In this document: one piece after another, positions 8,183-16,895 of the stretch | Layout: each line of letters begins with the position of its first letter | How positions within the stretch are numbered: the first letter of the stretch is position 1 | From: Streptomyces pseudovenezuelae | GTDB lineage: Bacteria > Actinomycetota > Actinomycetes > Streptomycetales > Streptomycetaceae | DNA length: 64,000 nt | Assembly: GCF_029892565.1 (NCBI RefSeq) | Contig: NZ_JARXVH010000010.1 | Span: 62,001 to 126,000, forward strand | Direction: 5' to 3' | The notes under the pieces: model-generated | Told to the model about the DNA's origin: nothing | What the model saw: the letters and a program-made list of their open reading frames with translations, nothing else | Database searches by the model: none | Position numbers and translations under genes: made by a program

Positions 8183-9199
8183 ATGAAGCACAGGATTCTC
8201 GGCGGCACCGGCATGTCGGTGAGCGAATACGCACTCGGCACGATGATGTTCGGCGCGATGGGCAACACCGATCACGACGAGTCGGTCCACATGATCCACA
8301 CGGCGCTGGACGCCGGGATCAACCTCGTCGACACCGCCGACGTGTACTCCGGCGGCGAGTCGGAGGTGATCGTGGGCAAGGCACTGAAGGGCCGCCGCGA
8401 CGACATCGTCCTGGCCACCAAATTCGGGCTGGCGATGGGCGAGGACCCCAACCGGGGCGGCGGCTCGGCCCGCTGGATCCGCCGCGCGGTGGAGGACAGC
8501 CTGCGCCGCCTGGACACCGACCACATCGACCTCTACCAGATGCACCGCCCGGACCCGCACACCGACATCGACGAGACCCTCGGCGCTCTGTCGGACCTGA
8601 TCCGGGCCGGAAAGGTCCGTGCCGTCGGCGGCTCGTTCTTCTCCCCCGAGGAAATCGTGCGGGCCCAGTGGACGGCCGAGCGCCGCAGCCATCACCGTTT
8701 CCGCACCGAGCAGCCGCCGTACTCGATTCTCACCCGCGGTGTGGAGAGCCGGGTGCTGCCCACCGCCCAGCGCTACGGCATGGGCGTGCTGACCTTCGGC
8801 CCGCTCAACTCCGGCTGGCTCTCGGGCCGCGCGGATCCCACCGCCGGGCACCGCAGCGCCGGCGCGGGGGCGAAGATGTTCGACCTCAGCCGGCCGGGCG
8901 TACAGGCCAAGGCCGACGCCGTGCGCGAACTGACCGCTCTGGCCGCCGAGGCCGGCCTGCCGCTGCCTCATCTGGCCACCGCTTTCGTCCGTGCCCATCC
9001 GGCGGTCACCGCGGTACTCATCGGCCCGCGCCGCCCCGAACAGCTGACCGACCTGCTCGCCGCGGCCGACGTAGAACTCGGCGACGACATCCTCGACCGC
9101 ATCGACGAGATCGTCCCGCCCGGCGTCGACGTGAATCCCGGCGACTTCTACATCGACCCCACCCCGCCGATCACCGACAAACGCCTGCGCCGCCGCTGA
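8183..9199 (+). CDS. aldo/keto reductase
   Basis: 338 residues with the AKR barrel pattern: LGTMMFG near the N-terminus, catalytic Asp and Tyr in NLVDTADVYSGGESE, Lys in LATKFG and His in LYQMHRPDP. C-terminal NADPH-binding signatures are present (LIGPRRPEQLTDLLAAADVEL). It reduces or oxidises a carbonyl/alcohol substrate in the cytoplasm; the substrate is unknown. The ATG at 8183 follows GGAGGG; earlier in-frame codons have no such signal. It is probably controlled by the divergent XRE regulator. Confidence 0.92.
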   Translation: MKHRILGGTGMSVSEYALGTMMFGAMGNTDHDESVHMIHTALDAGINLVDTADVYSGGESEVIVGKALKGRRDDIVLATKFGLAMGEDPNRGGGSARWIRRAVEDSLRRLDTDHIDLYQMHRPDPHTDIDETLGALSDLIRAGKVRAVGGSFFSPEEIVRAQWTAERRSHHRFRTEQPPYSILTRGVESRVLPTAQRYGMGVLTFGPLNSGWLSGRADPTAGHRSAGAGAKMFDLSRPGVQAKADAVRELTALAAEAGLPLPHLATAFVRAHPAVTAVLIGPRRPEQLTDLLAAADVELGDDILDRIDEIVPPGVDVNPGDFYIDPTPPITDKRLRRR

Positions 9200-9440
9200 A
9201 ACCCACTCGCCAACGCTGCCGGCGTCCGGAGCCGCGGTCGGGGCCGGCGTCCATCGCCCGGGAGCACAGCACATCGGTGGGCCTGGCCGCGGTCAGCCGG
9301 GCGACGGCGTTGGCCGGGGTGACCGGACTGCGGTCAGGGAGGCGTCGACGCCCGCGTGCGGGCTGCCGGGGTCGTCCGCACCAGCCGCTGTTCCGGAAAG
9401 CACCAGCTCACGGCGGCCACCGGATCGTACAGATGTTGTC

Positions 9441-9467
9441 GGTACCCCGCCCAGGGCTCGAACCTGC
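9441..9467 (-). other. possible tRNA 3'-end remnant
   Basis: Read on the minus strand, a T-arm (GCAGG, loop TTCGAGC, CCTGG; four of five pairs) is followed by a 7-nt acceptor-like strand GCGGGGT, a discriminator A and CC. No D-arm, anticodon arm or 5' acceptor strand is found upstream, where msrB ends at 9477. It could be the leftover of a tRNA attachment site or a chance match. The 240 bp between it and the aldo/keto reductase hold no recognisable gene. Confidence 0.3.
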
Positions 9468-9476
9468 GGTCCCGCG

Positions 9477-9884
9477 TCAGCCCTCGTCGGGCGTCAGCCG
9501 CAGCGAAATGCTGTTGATGCAGTACCGCTGGTCGGTCGGGGTCGCGTACCCCTCGCCCTCGAAGACGTGCCCGAGGTGCGAGCCGCAGCGGGCGCAGCGC
9601 ACCTCTGTGCGGACCATGCCGTGGGCGCGGTCCTCGATCAGCTCCACCGCGTCGGTGTCCTTGGGGTCGAAGAAGGACGGCCAGCCGCAGTGGGACTCGA
9701 ACTTCTCGGTGGAGGTGAAGAGTTCGGCGCCGCAGGCGCGACAGGAGTAGACGCCCTTGGTCTTGGAGTCGGTGTACTCACCGGTGAACGCCGGCTCCGT
9801 GGCGGCCTGCCGCAGCACCGCGTACTCGGCCGGGTTCAGCTCCGCGCGCCATTCCTCGTCCGGCTTTTCGACGTCGTACGACAT
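9477..9884 (-). CDS. msrB: peptide-methionine (R)-S-oxide reductase
   Basis: 135 residues, the normal single-domain MsrB length. Two CxxC zinc motifs (CRAC and CARC), the substrate-pocket signature CGWPSF and the catalytic Cys in RYCINS are all present. It reduces methionine-R-sulfoxide in oxidised proteins in the cytoplasm using thioredoxin. It follows murC on the same strand with a 13-bp gap, so the two are probably co-transcribed. Confidence 0.97.
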   Translation of the reverse strand: MSYDVEKPDEEWRAELNPAEYAVLRQAATEPAFTGEYTDSKTKGVYSCRACGAELFTSTEKFESHCGWPSFFDPKDTDAVELIEDRAHGMVRTEVRCARCGSHLGHVFEGEGYATPTDQRYCINSISLRLTPDEG

Positions 9885-9897
9885 GAAGCTCAGCCCC

Positions 9898-11286
9898 TTA
9901 CTTGGCGAGACGGTCCAGGATCAGCGGGCCGAGGTCCGTCACGTCACCCGCGCCCATGGTGAGAACGAGATCACCGGGCTTCGCCATTCCCGCGACGGCC
10001 TCCGGGACGTCCGCCTTGTCGTGGAGGGGCGTCACGTCCGCGCCGGCCGCCCGGGCGGCCTCGATGATCAGCTCGCTGGTGACGCCGGGGATCGGGTCCT
10101 CGCGCGCGGGATAGATGTCGAGGACGACCGAGGCGTCGGCCAGGGAGAGGGACTGGCCCATCTCCTTGCCGAGCTCCTGGGTGCGGGAGAAGAGGTGCGG
10201 CTGGAAGACGACGAGGATGCGGGCGTCGCCCCCGGCGGCGCGCATGGCCTCCAGGTCGGCCGTCATCTCGGTGGGGTGGTGGGCGTAGGAGTCGATGACC
10301 TGGACGCCGGCCGCCTCGCCCTTCAGCTGGAGGCGGCGCTTGACGCCGGTGTAGGCGGCCAGCGCGGGGGCCAGCTCGGCGGCCGGGACGCCCAGGGCCG
10401 CGCCCGCGGCGAGCGCGGCCACCGCGTTGTGCGCGTAGTGGCGGCCGGGGACGGAGACCGTGAAGGTGAGTTCCTGACCGTCGAGGACGACGGTGACCTC
10501 ACTCTTGAGGCCCTGCGGGACGACGGACAGCACGCGTACGTCGGCGTCCGCGGCCTCCCCGTAGGTCACCGTCTTTACGGCACCGGCCAGCCGTCGGGTC
10601 AGCTCGCGCGCGCCCTCGTGGTCCGCGGAGATCACCAGCGTGCCGCCGGGGACGATGCGGCCGGCGAAGGTCTCGAAGGACTCGTAGATCTCGTCGATCG
10701 AGGCGTAGTTGGCGTGGTGGTCCAGCTCCACGTTCAGGACGATCGCGACCTCGGGGGCGTACTTGTGGAAGCTGCGGTCCGACTCGTCCGCCTCGGCGAC
10801 GAAGATCTCGCCCTCGCCGTGCAGCGCGTTGGAGCCGGGGACGTCGAGGTCGCCGCCGATCGCGTACGACGGCCGCAGGCCCAGTTCGCCCAGCGACACG
10901 GCCAGCATGGACGTCGTGGTCGTCTTGCCGTGGGTCCCGGCGACCGCGATCGGCCGCAGGCCCTCCATCAGGGCGGCCAGCGCGTCCGAGCGGTGCACCA
11001 CCGGGATGCCGAGCTCGGCCGCGCGGGCCAGCTCCGGGTTGTCCTTGCGGATCGCCGAGGAGACGACCACACAGCTCGCGTCGTCGGCGAGGTGCTCGCG
11101 CGCGTGCCCGATGTGCACCGTCACGCCCAGCGCGCGCAGGGCCTCGGCGGTCGGCGACTCCTTCGCGTCGCTGCCCGCCACCTCGGCTCCGCGCTGCGCG
11201 AGGATCTTCGCGATCCCCGACATCCCGGCGCCGCCGATGCCGATGAAGTGCGGTCGGTCCATGGCGGTGGGAAGGCCGGGTGCCAT
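9898..11286 (-). CDS. murC: UDP-N-acetylmuramate--L-alanine ligase
   Basis: 462 residues, full length. The N-terminal Rossmann region has IGIGGAGMSGIA, the ATP-binding P-loop is AGTHGKTTTTSM, and the Mur-ligase signatures EADESDRSF and HHANY follow. The C-terminal domain has DSYAHHPTEM. It adds the first L-alanine to UDP-MurNAc in peptidoglycan precursor synthesis, in the cytoplasm. Here it stands outside the main dcw cluster, next to msrB. The start codon has no strong upstream box, and the internal Met9 is an alternative. Confidence 0.97.
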   Translation of the reverse strand: MAPGLPTAMDRPHFIGIGGAGMSGIAKILAQRGAEVAGSDAKESPTAEALRALGVTVHIGHAREHLADDASCVVVSSAIRKDNPELARAAELGIPVVHRSDALAALMEGLRPIAVAGTHGKTTTTSMLAVSLGELGLRPSYAIGGDLDVPGSNALHGEGEIFVAEADESDRSFHKYAPEVAIVLNVELDHHANYASIDEIYESFETFAGRIVPGGTLVISADHEGARELTRRLAGAVKTVTYGEAADADVRVLSVVPQGLKSEVTVVLDGQELTFTVSVPGRHYAHNAVAALAAGAALGVPAAELAPALAAYTGVKRRLQLKGEAAGVQVIDSYAHHPTEMTADLEAMRAAGGDARILVVFQPHLFSRTQELGKEMGQSLSLADASVVLDIYPAREDPIPGVTSELIIEAARAAGADVTPLHDKADVPEAVAGMAKPGDLVLTMGAGDVTDLGPLILDRLAK

Positions 11287-11408
11287 GCGTGTCTCCCTGT
11301 GCGTGCTGCTTGCGTGCTGCTGAGGCTGACGTTCAGCGGCCCAGCCTATGCCGTGCCGCTGACAATCAGGGACGTCCGCCCGGTGTCACGCCCGGCGCCG
11401 GGCCGGTG

Positions 11409-11882
11409 TCACGCCTTGCTGTGCGAGAACAGCTTCAGCACCGGTACGCCGACCTTGTGCCGGGCCCTGGACGCCCAGTCCCGGTGGAAGAACTCCTCCA
11501 CGTAGTGCGGGTCCGTCAGCACCAGCACCTCGTCCGCGCCGATCTCCTCCACCAGCGCCCTGAGGGCGTCCAGCGGGTGGTCCTCGACGATCCGGCCCTC
11601 GGCCTCGCTGCCGGCCGCGTGCAGCGCCTGCAGCGACACCTCCAGGGCCCGCTCGCCGAAGTCCTTCGCGTCATCGCCCTCGGGCACCTCGTTCTCCCGG
11701 GCGGCCTCGTCCAGCTCACCGAGCGCGACGTCGTCGATGGCCCGCAGCAGGCGGTCCGCCTGGTCGCCGCGGGGCTGGAGCAGCACATGAAAGGCGACCT
11801 GCTCGTCACCGTGCAGAGAGGTGACGAACTCCACGTCGGCGGACGTCAGGGCTTTCTCGATCATCAATACGCTTGTGAACAC
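11409..11882 (-). CDS. conserved actinobacterial protein, UspA-like; often annotated indole-3-glycerol phosphate synthase
   Basis: 157 residues. It resembles small Streptomyces proteins found upstream of murC. The central part alternates acidic helices and ends in ADEVLVLTDPHYVEEFFHRDWASRARHKVGVPVLKLFSHSKA, suggestive of a Rossmann-like UspA fold. Databases often call it indole-3-glycerol phosphate synthase, but it has none of the TrpC barrel motifs and is far too short, so I reject that name. It is on the same strand as murC, 122 bp upstream. The biochemical role is unknown. Confidence 0.65.
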   Translation of the reverse strand: MFTSVLMIEKALTSADVEFVTSLHGDEQVAFHVLLQPRGDQADRLLRAIDDVALGELDEAARENEVPEGDDAKDFGERALEVSLQALHAAGSEAEGRIVEDHPLDALRALVEEIGADEVLVLTDPHYVEEFFHRDWASRARHKVGVPVLKLFSHSKA

Positions 11883-12016
11883 CGGGCGCCCCTTCTGCGG
11901 AAACCATCCTGCCCCGTGGTGTCACGGGGACTTGCGAGATTCAGTGTGCCCGCCGAACGCTAAGCGGAACGGTAGATTCCGCCGATTTCGGGAGCGGCGA
12001 TACCGTTGAACGAATT

Positions 12017-12844
12017 TCAAGTCCGCTGGTAGCGGCCGAAAAGGAAGCCTTCTTCGGCCAACAGGGACACCAGTGCGAATCGTTGTGGAACCGCGACGGA
12101 CGGACCGCCCGCGATGCGCTGGGCGTCCCCCGCGGTGAGCATCGGCGACAGCGTGAGGCAGAGCTCGTCGAGGACTCCGGCGGCGATCATCTGACCCAGC
12201 AGCCGGGGACCGCCCTCCGTCAGCAGCCGCGTGTGACCCAGCTCGCCCAGGGCGCGTACGGCACGGGCGGGGTCCACTCCGACGCCGTCACCGGCGACCA
12301 CCACCCGGGCACCGGCCTTCTCGGCGGCGGCGACCCGGTCCGGGGCGGCCGCGGCCCCCGTGAGGACCAGCGTCGGCACCAGGGGCGAGGTGAACAGCGG
12401 GAGGGAGAAGTCGAGGTCGAGGCTCGCGGTGACCACCGCGATGGCGGGTGCGGGGCCCTGACCGGCCGCCGACCGCGCCTCGGCGAAGTCTTCACGCGCG
12501 CGTGCGGGCCGGTAACCCTCCTGGCGTACCGTTTCAGCACCGACCACGACGACGTCCGCCAGGCCTCGCAGCGTGCCGAAGATCCGCATGTCGGCCGCGT
12601 TGGAGATCCCCTGCGACTTCCCGCCGTGCTGCGCGGCCCCGTCGAGCGTGGACACCATGTTGCCCCGCAGGTAGGGCACGGCCGGCCCGTCGGCGGGCGC
12701 CTCGGGATAGGCGTAGGCGGCGGAGAGCTCGGCGAGGCTCCACTCGCGCTCACCCGGGTCGGCACCAGCAGCCCCACCACTGTCCGGCTCCCCGCCGGAG
12801 GCCCTCGTCGTTGTCTCGTCCGTCACAGGGAACAGGCGTCGCAT
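12017..12844 (-). CDS. pyrimidine reductase family protein (RibD C-terminal domain)
   Basis: 275 residues. The RibD reductase/DHFR-like fold is seen in RGNMVSTLDGAAQ, VVVVGAETVRQEGYRP, TEGGPRLLGQMIAAGVLDELCLTLSPMLTAGDA and the C-terminal LFGRYQR. The deaminase half of bifunctional RibD is absent. Such proteins reduce pyrimidine intermediates in riboflavin or deazaflavin-type pathways with NADPH, but the context here does not fix the substrate. The frame extends upstream; the ATG at 12844 is the first plausible start and is divergent to zapE, 37 bp away. Confidence 0.85.
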   Translation of the reverse strand: MRRLFPVTDETTTRASGGEPDSGGAAGADPGEREWSLAELSAAYAYPEAPADGPAVPYLRGNMVSTLDGAAQHGGKSQGISNAADMRIFGTLRGLADVVVVGAETVRQEGYRPARAREDFAEARSAAGQGPAPAIAVVTASLDLDFSLPLFTSPLVPTLVLTGAAAAPDRVAAAEKAGARVVVAGDGVGVDPARAVRALGELGHTRLLTEGGPRLLGQMIAAGVLDELCLTLSPMLTAGDAQRIAGGPSVAVPQRFALVSLLAEEGFLFGRYQRT

Positions 12845-12881
12845 GTCGTGCAGTGTGGCACGGCGCCTACCATGGTGAACC

Positions 12882-13988
12882 GTGTCGTCCTCCCCTGCCG
12901 CTCCCGGTCTCAGCCCGATAGCCGACCCGGCCCCGCTGTCCCTGTGCGCCCGCTCTCCGCACGTCCCCGCGGAGCGGCTCGTCGCCGAGATGGTGCCGCC
13001 GCCGCGCTTCGACTCGGTCCGCTTCAGCACGTACATCCCGGACCCGAACCAGCCGAGCCAGACCGAGGCCGTACGGGTCCTGGAGGGCTTCGCGGCCGGT
13101 CTTGGCGGGGCGCACTCCGTCGGTGGCGGCAAGCGGGGATTCCTCGGGTTCGGCAAGGCCAAGGCGCCGAAGACCCCGGCCGGGCCCAGGGGCGTCTACC
13201 TGGACGGCGGCTACGGCGTCGGGAAGACCCACCTGCTCGCCTCCCTCTGGCACGCCACCCCGGCGGAACCGGCCCTCAAGGCGTTCGGCACCTTCGTCGA
13301 GCTGACCAACCTGGTCGGCGCCCTCGGCTTCCAGCAGACCGTCCAGACCCTCTCCGGCCACCGCCTGCTGTGCATCGACGAGTTCGAGCTCGACGACCCC
13401 GGCGACACCGTCCTCGTGTCCACCCTGCTCGGCAGGCTCGTCGACGCGGGCGTCGCGCTCGCCGCCACCTCCAACACCCTGCCCGGCAAGCTCGGCGAGG
13501 GCCGGTTCGCCTCCGCCGACTTCCTGCGCGAGATCCAGGGCCTGTCCGCCCGCTTCCGCTCCCTGCGCATCGACGGCGAGGACTACCGCCACCGCGGCCT
13601 GCCCGCGGCGCCGACGCCGTACTCGGACGAGCAGGTGACGAAGGCGGCGTACGCCACCGCGGGCGCCTCGCTCGACGACTTCCCGCACCTGCTGGCCCAC
13701 TTGGCCAAGGTCCACCCGAGCCGGTACGGCGCGCTGACCGACGGAGTCACGGCCGTGTGCCTGACCGACGTCCAGGCCGTCCCCGACCAGTCGACGGCGC
13801 TGCGGCTCGTCGTGCTCGCGGACCGGCTCTACGACCGTGAGGTCCCGGTCCTCGCCTCGGGGCAGCCGTTCGACCAGCTGTTCAGCGAGGAGATGCTGAA
13901 CGGCGGTTACCGCAAGAAGTACTTCCGGGCGATCTCCCGGCTCACCGCGCTGGCCCGGGACGGCAAGGCGCTGGTCGAGACCCGCTAG
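12882..13988 (+). CDS. zapE: cell division protein ZapE / AFG1-family ATPase
   Basis: 368 residues. Walker A is GGYGVGKTH, Walker B is LLCIDEFELDDPGD, with sensor TSNTLP and the AFG1 tail GYRKKYFRAISRLTALA. In proteobacteria ZapE associates with the Z-ring and AFG1 assists protein turnover; the actinobacterial role is not established. The GTG start has no visible ribosome binding site and the intergenic region to the divergent reductase is only 37 bp, so a leaderless transcript is likely. Confidence 0.88.
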   Translation: MSSSPAAPGLSPIADPAPLSLCARSPHVPAERLVAEMVPPPRFDSVRFSTYIPDPNQPSQTEAVRVLEGFAAGLGGAHSVGGGKRGFLGFGKAKAPKTPAGPRGVYLDGGYGVGKTHLLASLWHATPAEPALKAFGTFVELTNLVGALGFQQTVQTLSGHRLLCIDEFELDDPGDTVLVSTLLGRLVDAGVALAATSNTLPGKLGEGRFASADFLREIQGLSARFRSLRIDGEDYRHRGLPAAPTPYSDEQVTKAAYATAGASLDDFPHLLAHLAKVHPSRYGALTDGVTAVCLTDVQAVPDQSTALRLVVLADRLYDREVPVLASGQPFDQLFSEEMLNGGYRKKYFRAISRLTALARDGKALVETR

Positions 13989-14062
13989 CGGCGGGGTAAA
14001 CCAACCTGATCACGCCAAGCCACCCGCACATTTCAGGCTCTCTTCAGCTCGAAACGTTAAGT

Positions 14063-14090
14063 TAACCCTGCAAACGACTTCGCAGGGTTA
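14063..14090. terminator. stem-loop after zapE
   Basis: TAACCCTGC at 14063-14071 pairs perfectly with GCAGGGTTA at 14082-14090 (9 bp, 10-nt loop), followed by a T-rich CCGTTGTTTC. A factor-independent terminator of zapE is the simplest reading. Confidence 0.55.
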
Positions 14091-14163
14091 CCGTTGTTTC
14101 TTGACCAGCCATTGACCAGGCTTTGGTCTGTGCAAGAGGCGTGAAGTGTCCGGAGGGGGGCGC

Positions 14164-14556
14164 ATGTTCCGAGGTACGACGACCAGGACCGCAACCGCGA
14201 CCCTCGCCGCCGTCCTGCTCGCCCTCCAGTTCTTCGCACCCACCGCTTCCTTCGCATCCGCGCACACGGTCCGTCAAGTCGAGGCCAAGGCCCAGCCCGG
14301 AATCAACCTCTCCGGCAAGGCACTTCGCGACAAGACGATCACGTCCCGGCACTGCGATCACCCGGGGGATCCGACCGGTCCCCTGCGCACCCGCGACCGC
14401 CACCGCGCGGCCGACGTCACACCGGAAGACCCCGAACTCCCGCTGCTGGCCCAGGACCCGGCGGCCGAGCACCCACCGGTCCCGCCCCGGGCGCCGCACA
14501 TGTCGAGACCCTCGACCGCCCACTCGCCAGCGGCACTTCAAGTCTTCCGCTGCTGA
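14164..14556 (+). CDS. small secreted protein of unknown function
   Basis: 130 residues starting at an ATG with GGAGGGGGG upstream. The N-terminus is a convincing signal peptide (FRGTTTRTATATLAAVLLAL, then FASA). The rest is short, rich in Pro, His and Arg, ends in Cys and shows no domain I recognise. The C-terminal half is low-complexity and may not fold independently. It lies upstream of the carbonic anhydrase gene on the same strand, separated by a tandem-repeat tract. The signal peptide is visible; any function is unknown. Confidence 0.6.
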   Translation: MFRGTTTRTATATLAAVLLALQFFAPTASFASAHTVRQVEAKAQPGINLSGKALRDKTITSRHCDHPGDPTGPLRTRDRHRAADVTPEDPELPLLAQDPAAEHPPVPPRAPHMSRPSTAHSPAALQVFRC

Positions 14557-14584
14557 CAGCAGAGCAGTCCCCCCACACATCTCT

Positions 14585-14632
14585 GTCTGCACACGTACCC
14601 GTCTGCACACGTACGTGTCTGCACGCATATCT
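14585..14632 (+). repeat. three-copy 16-bp tandem repeat upstream of carbonic anhydrase
   Basis: GTCTGCAC recurs at 14585, 14601 and 14617, a spacing of exactly 16 bp, with the following bases (ACGTAC or GCATAT) mostly conserved. The join of copies two and three forms a perfect 12-bp palindrome, ACACGTACGTGT (14607-14618). It lies 53 bp before the start codon of the carbonic anhydrase gene, so it may be a regulator-binding array. Confidence 0.6.
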
Positions 14633-14685
14633 GTCCTGCCCCCACACCGACGCGCGCCTCGCCGCGCGCCAGGAGGAGTCACCTC

Positions 14686-15264
14686 ATGCAGCCCCTCATC
14701 GACAACGCCCGCACGTTCGGACAGCGCCCTGAGGAGTTCGCCAAACTCGCCGAAGGCCAGTCTCCGCAGGTGCTGTTCATCACCTGCTCCGACTCCCGGG
14801 TCGTCCCGGCCCTGATCACGGGCGCCCGCCCGGGCGAGCTCTTCGAACTGCGCACCGCGGGCAACATCGTTCCGCCGTACGCCTCCGAACACCCCACAAG
14901 CGAGGCGGCCACCATCGAGTACGCGGTGGAGGTGCTCGGCGTCCGCGACATCGTCGTCTGCGGACACTCGCACTGCGGCGCCGTCGGCGCCCTGGTGCGC
15001 GGCGACGACCTCACCGCCGTACCGGCCGTGCGCGACTGGCTCGCGCACGCCACCCCGCGCCCCTCGGGAGCGGTCGAGGATCCCGCCGTCGCCGAGGGCG
15101 TGCAGAGCCACGTCCTGTCGCAGCTGCTGCGGCTGCGCTCCTACCCGTACCTCGACAAGAAGCTGAAGGACCGTCAACTGTCGCTGCACGCCTGGTACTA
15201 CGAGGTCCACACGGGCGCCGTACTGGCGCACGACCCGCAGACCGACGCCTTCGCGGCCCTGTGA
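14686..15264 (+). CDS. beta-class carbonic anhydrase
   Basis: 192 residues. Zinc and active-site motifs are intact: CSDSR (Cys34, Asp36, Arg38) and the later HSHCG supplying His and Cys. The protein interconverts CO2 and bicarbonate in the cytoplasm. The start is supported by GGAGGAG 8 nt upstream. Its stop overlaps the start of the SulP transporter gene by 4 nt (GTGA), which strongly suggests translational coupling and a joint role in bicarbonate supply or pH control. Confidence 0.95.
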   Translation: MQPLIDNARTFGQRPEEFAKLAEGQSPQVLFITCSDSRVVPALITGARPGELFELRTAGNIVPPYASEHPTSEAATIEYAVEVLGVRDIVVCGHSHCGAVGALVRGDDLTAVPAVRDWLAHATPRPSGAVEDPAVAEGVQSHVLSQLLRLRSYPYLDKKLKDRQLSLHAWYYEVHTGAVLAHDPQTDAFAAL

Positions 15265-16736
15265 GCGCGCCCATGTCACTGACAGCGAAATACCCTCATC
15301 TGCGGCAGGACTTCGCCGCGTCCCTGGTCGTCTTCCTGGTCGCGCTCCCGCTCTGCGTGGGCGTGGCCGTCGCCTCCGGTGTCCCGGCCGAACTGGGCCT
15401 GGTCACCGGCATCGTGGGCGGCATCGTCACCGGTCTGATGCGGGGCAGCAGCCTCCAGGTCTCCGGACCCGCGGCCGGGCTGACCGTGCTGGTCTTCGAG
15501 GCCGTGCGGGAGTTCGGGCTGCCGGCACTCGGTGTGATCGTGCTCGCCAGCGGTCTGCTCCAGATCCTCATGGGCGTCCTGAAGTGGGGGCGCTGGTTCC
15601 GGGCCATCTCGGTCTCGGTCGTCGAGGGCATGCTGGCCGGCATCGGGCTCGTCCTGATCGCCGGGCAGCTCTACTCGATGGCCGACGCGAAGGCCCCCGT
15701 CTCGGGGCTCGACAAGATAGCCCGACTCCCCGGCGCCCTCCTCGACGCCGTCGGTCACACGGACGCCCTGGCCTCGCTGGGGCTCGGCGTCGGCACCATC
15801 GCCGTACTCGTGCTGTGGAAGCGGATGCCGAAGCGGCTGCGTACGGTCCCCGGGCCACTCGCGGCGGTCGGGCTGGCCACGCTCGGCGCGGCGGTGTTCT
15901 CGCTGCCGGTCGCCATGGTCGAGGTGAAGGGCCTGCTGGACGCCGTCCAGCCGCCTTCCCTCAGCGCCTTCGGCGAGCTGGCGGGCGTCGGGCTGCTCGG
16001 CACGATCGTCGCGTTCACGCTGATCGCGTCCGCCGAGTCACTGTTCAGCGCGGCGGCCGTGGACCGGCTGCACGACGGGCCGCGCACCGAGTACGACAAG
16101 GAGCTGGTGGCGCAGGGCGCGGGCAACGCGATCTGCGGGGCGCTGGGCGCGCTGCCGATGACCGCGGTGATCGTGCGCAGCGCGGCGAACGTCCAGGCGG
16201 GCGCGCGGACGAAGGCGTCCCGGGTGCTGCACGGCGTATGGCTGCTGCTGTTCGCGGCGCTGCTGCCCGGCGTCCTCGGCTACATCCCGATCCCGGCCCT
16301 CGCCGGCATCCTCGTCTACTCGGGCGCCAAGCTGATCCCCGTACGCGAGATCGTGTCGCTGTGGCGCGAGCACCGCGGCGAGGCGCTGATCCTGGTCGTC
16401 ACGGCGGTGTCGATCGTCGCGGTCAGCATGTTCGAGGGCGTGCTCATCGGGCTGGCGCTGGCCGTCGCGAAGACCGCCTGGGAGGCCTCGCACCTCAAGC
16501 TGGAGGTCGTCGACAAGGGCGCGGGACCGGTCCAGGCGTATCTGTCGGGCAACGCGACCTTCCTGCGGCTGCCGAAGATCCTCGACAACCTGGAGGCACT
16601 CCCCCAGGACAGGCCGGTCGAGCTGGACCTGTCCGGGCTGCACCACCTCGACCACGCCTGCCGTACGGCCCTTGAGAACTGGGCCGAGCGGCACAGCGCG
16701 GCCGGCACCGAGCCGGTGAAGGTCACGGCGGCGTAA
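15261..16736 (+). CDS. SulP-family anion transporter with C-terminal STAS domain
   Basis: 491 residues. It has about ten or more hydrophobic segments (LVVFLVALPLCVGVAVASG, GLVTGIVGGIVTGLM, GPAAGLTVLVFEAV) and the SulP-type central segment FTLIASAESLFSAAAVDRLHDG. The last 80 residues form a short STAS-like domain (PVELDLSGLHHLDHACRTALENW). The coupled carbonic anhydrase gene points to bicarbonate rather than sulfate as substrate; that is inference from context. The GTG at 15261 overlaps the upstream stop; the ATG at 15273 is an alternative. Confidence 0.9.
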   Translation: MSAPMSLTAKYPHLRQDFAASLVVFLVALPLCVGVAVASGVPAELGLVTGIVGGIVTGLMRGSSLQVSGPAAGLTVLVFEAVREFGLPALGVIVLASGLLQILMGVLKWGRWFRAISVSVVEGMLAGIGLVLIAGQLYSMADAKAPVSGLDKIARLPGALLDAVGHTDALASLGLGVGTIAVLVLWKRMPKRLRTVPGPLAAVGLATLGAAVFSLPVAMVEVKGLLDAVQPPSLSAFGELAGVGLLGTIVAFTLIASAESLFSAAAVDRLHDGPRTEYDKELVAQGAGNAICGALGALPMTAVIVRSAANVQAGARTKASRVLHGVWLLLFAALLPGVLGYIPIPALAGILVYSGAKLIPVREIVSLWREHRGEALILVVTAVSIVAVSMFEGVLIGLALAVAKTAWEASHLKLEVVDKGAGPVQAYLSGNATFLRLPKILDNLEALPQDRPVELDLSGLHHLDHACRTALENWAERHSAAGTEPVKVTAA

Positions 16737-16895
16737 GCGCGTAGGCACCTGCCCGGTGTCTGCTCCGAGGGTGATCGTGACCCCGGGGCGGGCGCCGGGC
16801 ATTGTCGTGCGCCGTCAGCCGGCACGGTCAGAGCAGGACTGGCGCGCCCCACCCCCGCACCGGAGGATCGAGGAACAGGATCGGAAGGGGTGCCC

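Noticed and set aside
7229..9274. Very long minus-strand frame across the aldo/keto reductase and XRE genes
   Set aside because: It is antisense to the reductase and out of frame with the regulator; composition is typical shadow.
11409..11882. Annotation as indole-3-glycerol phosphate synthase
   Set aside because: The protein lacks every TrpC motif and is about 100 residues too short; the database name appears to be a propagated error.
14417..14647. Minus-strand ORF over the 16-bp repeat tract (contains repeated VQTGTC-like segments)
   Set aside because: The apparent peptide repetition only reflects the DNA repeat; 16 is not a multiple of three, so the frame changes in each copy.
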